Positions 8,803 to 11,686 of a stretch of DNA of 11,686 nucleotides are shown one piece after another. Source of the DNA: Acidobacteriota bacterium (GTDB lineage Bacteria; Acidobacteriota; Terriglobia; Terriglobales; Acidobacteriaceae). A program made the position numbers and the translations under genes. The notes under the pieces are model-generated. The model did no database searches, was not told the origin of the DNA, and was given only the letters and a program-made list of their open reading frames with translations. The DNA is taken from NCBI GenBank assembly GCA_021851465.1, contig JAJZDL010000078.1:1-11686 (forward strand), in the 5' to 3' direction. Positions within the stretch are counted from its first letter, which is position 1. Each line of letters begins with the position of its first letter.

Positions 8803-9633
8803 CTACCGCGCCCGGCCCAGCGCCGAGACCGGCAGCACGTCGTTCATCGAGCCCGTCCGGTAGCCCTGCGCGTCCAGCGCGACGTAGATGAAGCCCACCT
8901 CGCGCAGCAGTGCGGCGATGCGGTCCAGCATCTCCAGCGTCAGCGCGCGCGGCAGGTCCTCGCGCGCAATCTCCACCCGCGCCAGCTCGCCGTGGTGGCG
9001 CACCCGCACCTGCGCAAAGCCCAGCGCATGAAGCGCATCCTCCGCCCGCTCCACCTGGCCCAGGTTCTCCACCGTCACCGGCCTTCCGTATTCAATGCGC
9101 GAAGACAGGCACGCGCTGGCCGGCTTCTCTGCCAGCGCAAGCCCAGCCTCGCGCGCCAGCGTGCGGATCTCCTGCTTGCTCAGGTTCGCTGCGGCCAGCG
9201 GAGCGAGCGCATGGTGCAGCGCCGCCGCCTGCTGGCCGGGTCGATACTCGCCGCCGTCGTCCACGTTCATCCCGTACGCGATGTGCGCAAACCCAAGCTC
9301 CAGCCGCGCAGCCTCCATCTGCGTGAACAACTCGTCCTTGCAGTGGAAGCAGCGGTCGCCCTGGTTGCGCGCGTACCGCGGGTCGTCCAGCTCGCGCGTC
9401 TGCAGAATGCGCAGCGGAATGCCCTGCTGCGCCGCGAACTCCAGCGCCGCCGCCAGCTCCACGCGCGGCAGCGAGGGCGAGTCGGCAATCGCCGCCAGCA
9501 TCCGCCCGCCCAGCGCGCGGTGCGCCTCATACGCCAGATACGCAGAGTCCGTGCCGCCCGAGTATGCCACCAGAACGGAACCCAGCGCCGCCAGCGCCCC
9601 GCGCAACTCCTCGAGTTTTTCTCGCAGTTCCAT
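8803..9633 (-). CDS. larE: LarE, ATP-dependent sacrificial sulfur transferase
   Basis: LarE adenylates the carboxylates of the pyridinium intermediate and donates sulfur during synthesis of the nickel-pincer nucleotide cofactor of lactate racemase-type enzymes. In the well-studied form the sulfur comes from its own cysteine. The 276-residue product is of normal family length and has the PP-loop SGGTDS (25-30), RCFHCKDELF (94-103), DDGGEYRPG (125-133) and the donor-site motif PASACLSSRI with C175. C175 is placed like the sacrificial cysteine of the lactobacillus enzyme. I start at the ATG at 9633 because homology begins there. The frame stays open to 9921, but that part is non-conserved and overlaps the photolyase gene. 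The Shine-Dalgarno is weak. larA, larB and larC are absent from the window. It is followed by the kinase gene after 80 bases, probably as a separate unit. Confidence 0.87.
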   Translation of the reverse strand: MELREKLEELRGALAALGSVLVAYSGGTDSAYLAYEAHRALGGRMLAAIADSPSLPRVELAAALEFAAQQGIPLRILQTRELDDPRYARNQGDRCFHCKDELFTQMEAARLELGFAHIAYGMNVDDGGEYRPGQQAAALHHALAPLAAANLSKQEIRTLAREAGLALAEKPASACLSSRIEYGRPVTVENLGQVERAEDALHALGFAQVRVRHHGELARVEIAREDLPRALTLEMLDRIAALLREVGFIYVALDAQGYRTGSMNDVLPVSALGRAR

Positions 9634-9823
9634 CGCGTCCAGTCCAGAATAGCAACTTCCACCCGGCCGCACTGCACCCATAAACCGCCAATGCATAACT
9701 TCGCTTGGCCCAGGACTAAAATGAGTCCCAATGTCCCGCGGCGGGCTGGCGGCTGGCCCAGCCGCCGGCCAACCTCGGTCATCGCCGGCCCGTCGAGCCT
9801 GAAAGGAGTTTAGCTGGCTGTAT
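9634..9823. promoter_or_regulatory. Divergent intergenic region larE / photolyase with GC-rich palindrome
   Basis: These 190 bases must hold both promoters. GGCGGCTGG (9748-9756) and CCAGCCGCC (9758-9766) form a 9-bp perfect palindrome around one base. TAAAAT at 9717-9722 is a possible -10 for the photolyase, without a good -35, and would place the palindrome in its leader. Another possible -10, TATTCT, lies on the minus strand just before larE. No T-tract follows the palindrome, so it is not a terminator. It could be an operator or a chance GC-rich repeat. Confidence 0.25.
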
Positions 9824-11266
9824 ATGGCTTCCCCGCCAACCGAATTCGAGGCGCCCAGCCAACTCGCGCAACTTGCCAACCAGCCGCGCGTGCTGGTGCG
9901 CAAGGGCCTTGCTCCGCGCAAGGGCGGAAGGTGCGTCGTTTACTGGATGCAGCGGGCCGTGCGAATCGTCGATAACCACGCGCTCGATGTGGCCATCGAC
10001 GCGGGGAACCTGTTGGGCCTGCCCGTGGTCGTGTACTTCCAGGTGGTTCCCAGTTCTCCCGGCGCGAACCTCAGGCACTACTACTTTCTTCAGCAAGGGT
10101 TGAGAGACGTCGAGCACGACGCGGCCGAGCGCGGCGTCGGCTTTGTGCTGCGCCGTGCACCGGAGAGTGCGCTCGAAGCATTCCTGGAGGAAGTGGATGC
10201 GGCCCTTCTCATCTGCGACGAGAACCCGTGCCGTGAACCGGAACGCTGGCGCCGAGTTCTAGCCAAGCGGCTGAAGCGGCCCTTCTGGACTGTGGATGCG
10301 GATGTCGTGGTCCCCTCGCGGATCTTCGACCGCAGCTTTGTCCTCTTGCACCACTTCCGCCCGCACCTCAAGGCCCAGTTGCCCAACTACCTCGTCGAAC
10401 TCCGAAATTCGACGCCCCTGCACCCGTGGAGACCCCCAAAGGGTCTGGAATGCTATTCGCTGAAACAAGACATTACCGCCGGCTTCGGCAAGCTGGACCG
10501 AAGGGTCGGGCCCGTGGACAGCTTCACCGGTGGCACACACGCTGCACTCAAGCGGATGCGAGAGTTTGTGCGCCTGGAACTAAGGCAGTACGAGGCCACT
10601 CGCAACCACCCGGAGCTGCGGGGAACCAGTCGCCTCTCGCCGTATCTCCACTTCGGAAACATCGGCCCCATCACCATTGCGCTGGCGGTCCAGAGAGCGG
10701 TCGCCCAGGGCAACGCGACTGCGATGGCCGGCGAGAAGTTCTTGGAGCAGCTCATCGGGTGGAGAGAACTGGCGGTCTTGTTCGTGCGCCATGAGCCAAA
10801 CTACGACAATTGGGAATGCGCCGCGCCGTGGGCCAGAAAGACGCTCATCGAACACACCGGCGACGCGCGCGCGCATCGCTACACCCTCGATCGACTGGAG
10901 CGCGCCCAGACCGCCGACGAGTTGTGGAACGCCGCCCAGAGACAGATGGTCCATACCGGCTGGATGCACAACTATATGCGCATGTACTGGGCCAAGAAGA
11001 TCCTGGAATGGGCGCCCGACCCAGCCAGGGCCTATGAGTGGGCGGTGCTTCTAAACGATCGCTACGAACTGGACGGCCGCGACCCCAATGGATACGCGGG
11101 CATAGCCTGGGCCATTGTCGGGCGGCACGACCGTCCCTGGTTCAATCGGCCGGTCTTCGGCCTGGTGCGGCCCATGTCCGGCGCTTCCACGGCAAGAAAG
11201 TTCGATGCGCAGCAGTACATTCGCCGCCACAGCGCAGAAGGCCCCCTCCCACCCCCGCCATCCTAG
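9824..11266 (+). CDS. phr: Class II CPD photolyase (deoxyribodipyrimidine photo-lyase)
   Basis: The 480-residue enzyme uses FADH- and blue or near-UV light to split cyclobutane pyrimidine dimers in DNA. The N-terminal Rossmann antenna domain starts at about 35 (GRCVVYWMQRAVRIVDNHAL). The FAD-binding C-terminal domain has the class II signatures: GTSRLSPYLHFGNIGP (267-282), ELWNAAQ (366-372), a Trp/Met-rich stretch TGWMHNYMRMYWAKKILEW (378-396), NDRYELDGRDPNGYAG (411-426) and HDRPWF...RKFD (435-461). These distinguish it from class I photolyases and cryptochromes. AGGAG (9804-9808) is 15 bases from the ATG, longer than usual, yet no better in-frame start exists in between. The last ten residues (AEGPLPPPPS) run into the pyrimidine-rich repeat DNA and are probably dispensable. 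Its divergent neighbour larE has no known link to it. Confidence 0.94.
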   Translation: MASPPTEFEAPSQLAQLANQPRVLVRKGLAPRKGGRCVVYWMQRAVRIVDNHALDVAIDAGNLLGLPVVVYFQVVPSSPGANLRHYYFLQQGLRDVEHDAAERGVGFVLRRAPESALEAFLEEVDAALLICDENPCREPERWRRVLAKRLKRPFWTVDADVVVPSRIFDRSFVLLHHFRPHLKAQLPNYLVELRNSTPLHPWRPPKGLECYSLKQDITAGFGKLDRRVGPVDSFTGGTHAALKRMREFVRLELRQYEATRNHPELRGTSRLSPYLHFGNIGPITIALAVQRAVAQGNATAMAGEKFLEQLIGWRELAVLFVRHEPNYDNWECAAPWARKTLIEHTGDARAHRYTLDRLERAQTADELWNAAQRQMVHTGWMHNYMRMYWAKKILEWAPDPARAYEWAVLLNDRYELDGRDPNGYAGIAWAIVGRHDRPWFNRPVFGLVRPMSGASTARKFDAQQYIRRHSAEGPLPPPPS

Positions 11267-11319
11267 CCCCGCGCCGCCATCGCCCCCCGCCGTCATCCCA
11301 CGCTCCCACACCCTATGCC

Positions 11320-11486
11320 TTGTCATCCTGACCGCAGCCTTCTTTATGAATTGTCCTCCTGAGCGCAGCGAAGAATCCCCGCATTTCGCTTTTGCCTTTG
11401 CCCACGCTGCCCCCACCCCCACCGGCTTGTCATCCTGAGCGCAGCCTCCCGCAGCCTCATCGCGGGAGGCGGAGTCGAAGGACCCC
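11320..11486. repeat. Three copies of an 18-base dispersed repeat, one with a hairpin insertion
   Basis: The core TTGTCATCCTGAGCGCAG occurs at 11320-11337 (one mismatch), 11351-11368 (one mismatch) and 11427-11444 (exact). The second copy continues CGAAGAATCCC. The third is interrupted by GCCTCCCGC (11444-11452) and GCGGGAGGC (11462-11470), a perfect 9-bp stem with a nine-base loop, and resumes with GTCGAAGGACCCC (11474-11486). The copies share one orientation and uneven spacing, so this is not a CRISPR array. Such units look like REP-type intergenic repeats. From memory they are common in acidobacterial genomes. The 11267-11319 stretch shows nothing else. Confidence 0.65.
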
Positions 11487-11536
11487 GGCGCTCTCCGCCC
11501 AACCACAACCGCCCCCCCCGTTCTCCCAATAATCCC

Positions 11537-11564
11537 CTGCCTCTGCCTCTGCCTTTGCCCTTTT
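11537..11564. repeat. CTGCCT hexamer microsatellite in pyrimidine-rich tract
   Basis: Three perfect CTGCCT units (11537-11554) are followed by the variant TTGCCC and TTTT. A related TTTGCCTTTGCCC lies at 11391-11403. The surrounding 11500-11640 is strongly C/T-biased on this strand and has no credible gene. The plus strand is read here as simple-sequence DNA. The minus-strand ORF through it encodes only Lys/Gly/Arg/Gln repeats. Confidence 0.5.
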
Positions 11565-11664
11565 CCCCACCCCCGCAAATCCCTGTCAACCCCCCACCCC
11601 GCCCCACAAATCCATCAACCACCACAATCCAAACCACTTCCACCCCAAAAATATCCCCAAAAAG

Positions 11665-11680
11665 TTGGCATAGTAGTTTC
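11665..11680 (+). promoter_or_regulatory. Near-match to a sigma-54 (-24/-12) promoter at window edge
   Basis: TTGGCA at 11665-11670 and TTTC at 11677-11680 fit the spacing of the -24/-12 consensus (TTGGCAC, four bases after CG, TTGC), except that the -12 G is T. That G is normally near-invariant, so the match may be chance. Any gene it would serve lies beyond the window. Confidence 0.15.
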
Positions 11681-11686
11681 CCTCCA

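Noticed and set aside
9748..9766. Terminator or attenuator in the photolyase leader
   Set aside because: The 9-bp palindrome has a one-base centre and no T-run or alternative pairing arm; kept only as a possible operator.
9634..9921. N-terminal extension of LarE to 9921
   Set aside because: The added 96 residues are unlike the family, and the extension would overlap the photolyase coding region; 276 residues is the normal length.
11320..11444. CRISPR array
   Set aside because: Only three short copies, with unequal spacing (31 and 76 bases between starts), different flanks and no cas genes.

Overview
The window is about 11.7 kb of high-GC (roughly 60-65%) bacterial chromosome carrying nine genes, eight of them assignable to known families. 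The gene set is a class I fumarase, an NtrY/NtrX two-component pair, a DUF481 outer-membrane protein, LarE and a class II photolyase. The gene-free ends hold hairpin-bearing repeats built on a 'TTGTCATCCTGAGCGCAG' core and a 'CCCAGGTCTC' inverted repeat. This combination fits Acidobacteriota, most likely class Terriglobia. That placement is inference from gene content and remembered repeat style, not from a database search.

Layout. Positions 1-302 hold no gene but two hairpin-forming repeats. On the minus strand follow a class I fumarate hydratase (303-1841) and, upstream of it, a small secreted beta-barrel protein (1923-2639), which I start at a TTG codon. A divergent promoter region separates the latter from a plus-strand, membrane-anchored monohaem cytochrome c (2791-3342). 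The cytochrome converges on a DUF481-type outer-membrane protein (3368-4555, minus). A short plus-strand ORF of uncertain reality lies at 4597-4779. Next come a sigma-54-type response regulator (4805-6208) and its NtrY-like histidine kinase (6248-8722), both minus and read kinase first. Upstream of the kinase, also on the minus strand, is LarE (8803-9633). A class II CPD photolyase (9824-11266, plus) diverges from larE. The last 420 bases have no gene but contain three copies of a dispersed repeat, one carrying a hairpin insertion, then pyrimidine-rich low-complexity DNA.

How the genes work together. The only clear functional unit is the ntrY-ntrX pair. The other genes are single housekeeping or envelope functions: a TCA-cycle enzyme, a haem electron carrier, two beta-barrel proteins, a sulfur-transfer enzyme for the nickel-pincer cofactor, and light-driven DNA repair. 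I see no defence system, mobile element, biosynthetic cluster or RNA gene, and no convincing new multi-gene system. The points most worth a second look are the degenerate GAFTGA loop of the NtrX-like regulator, the hairpin next to the ribosome-binding site of the TTG-started porin-like gene, a larE without larA, larB or larC nearby, and the repeat clusters at both ends.
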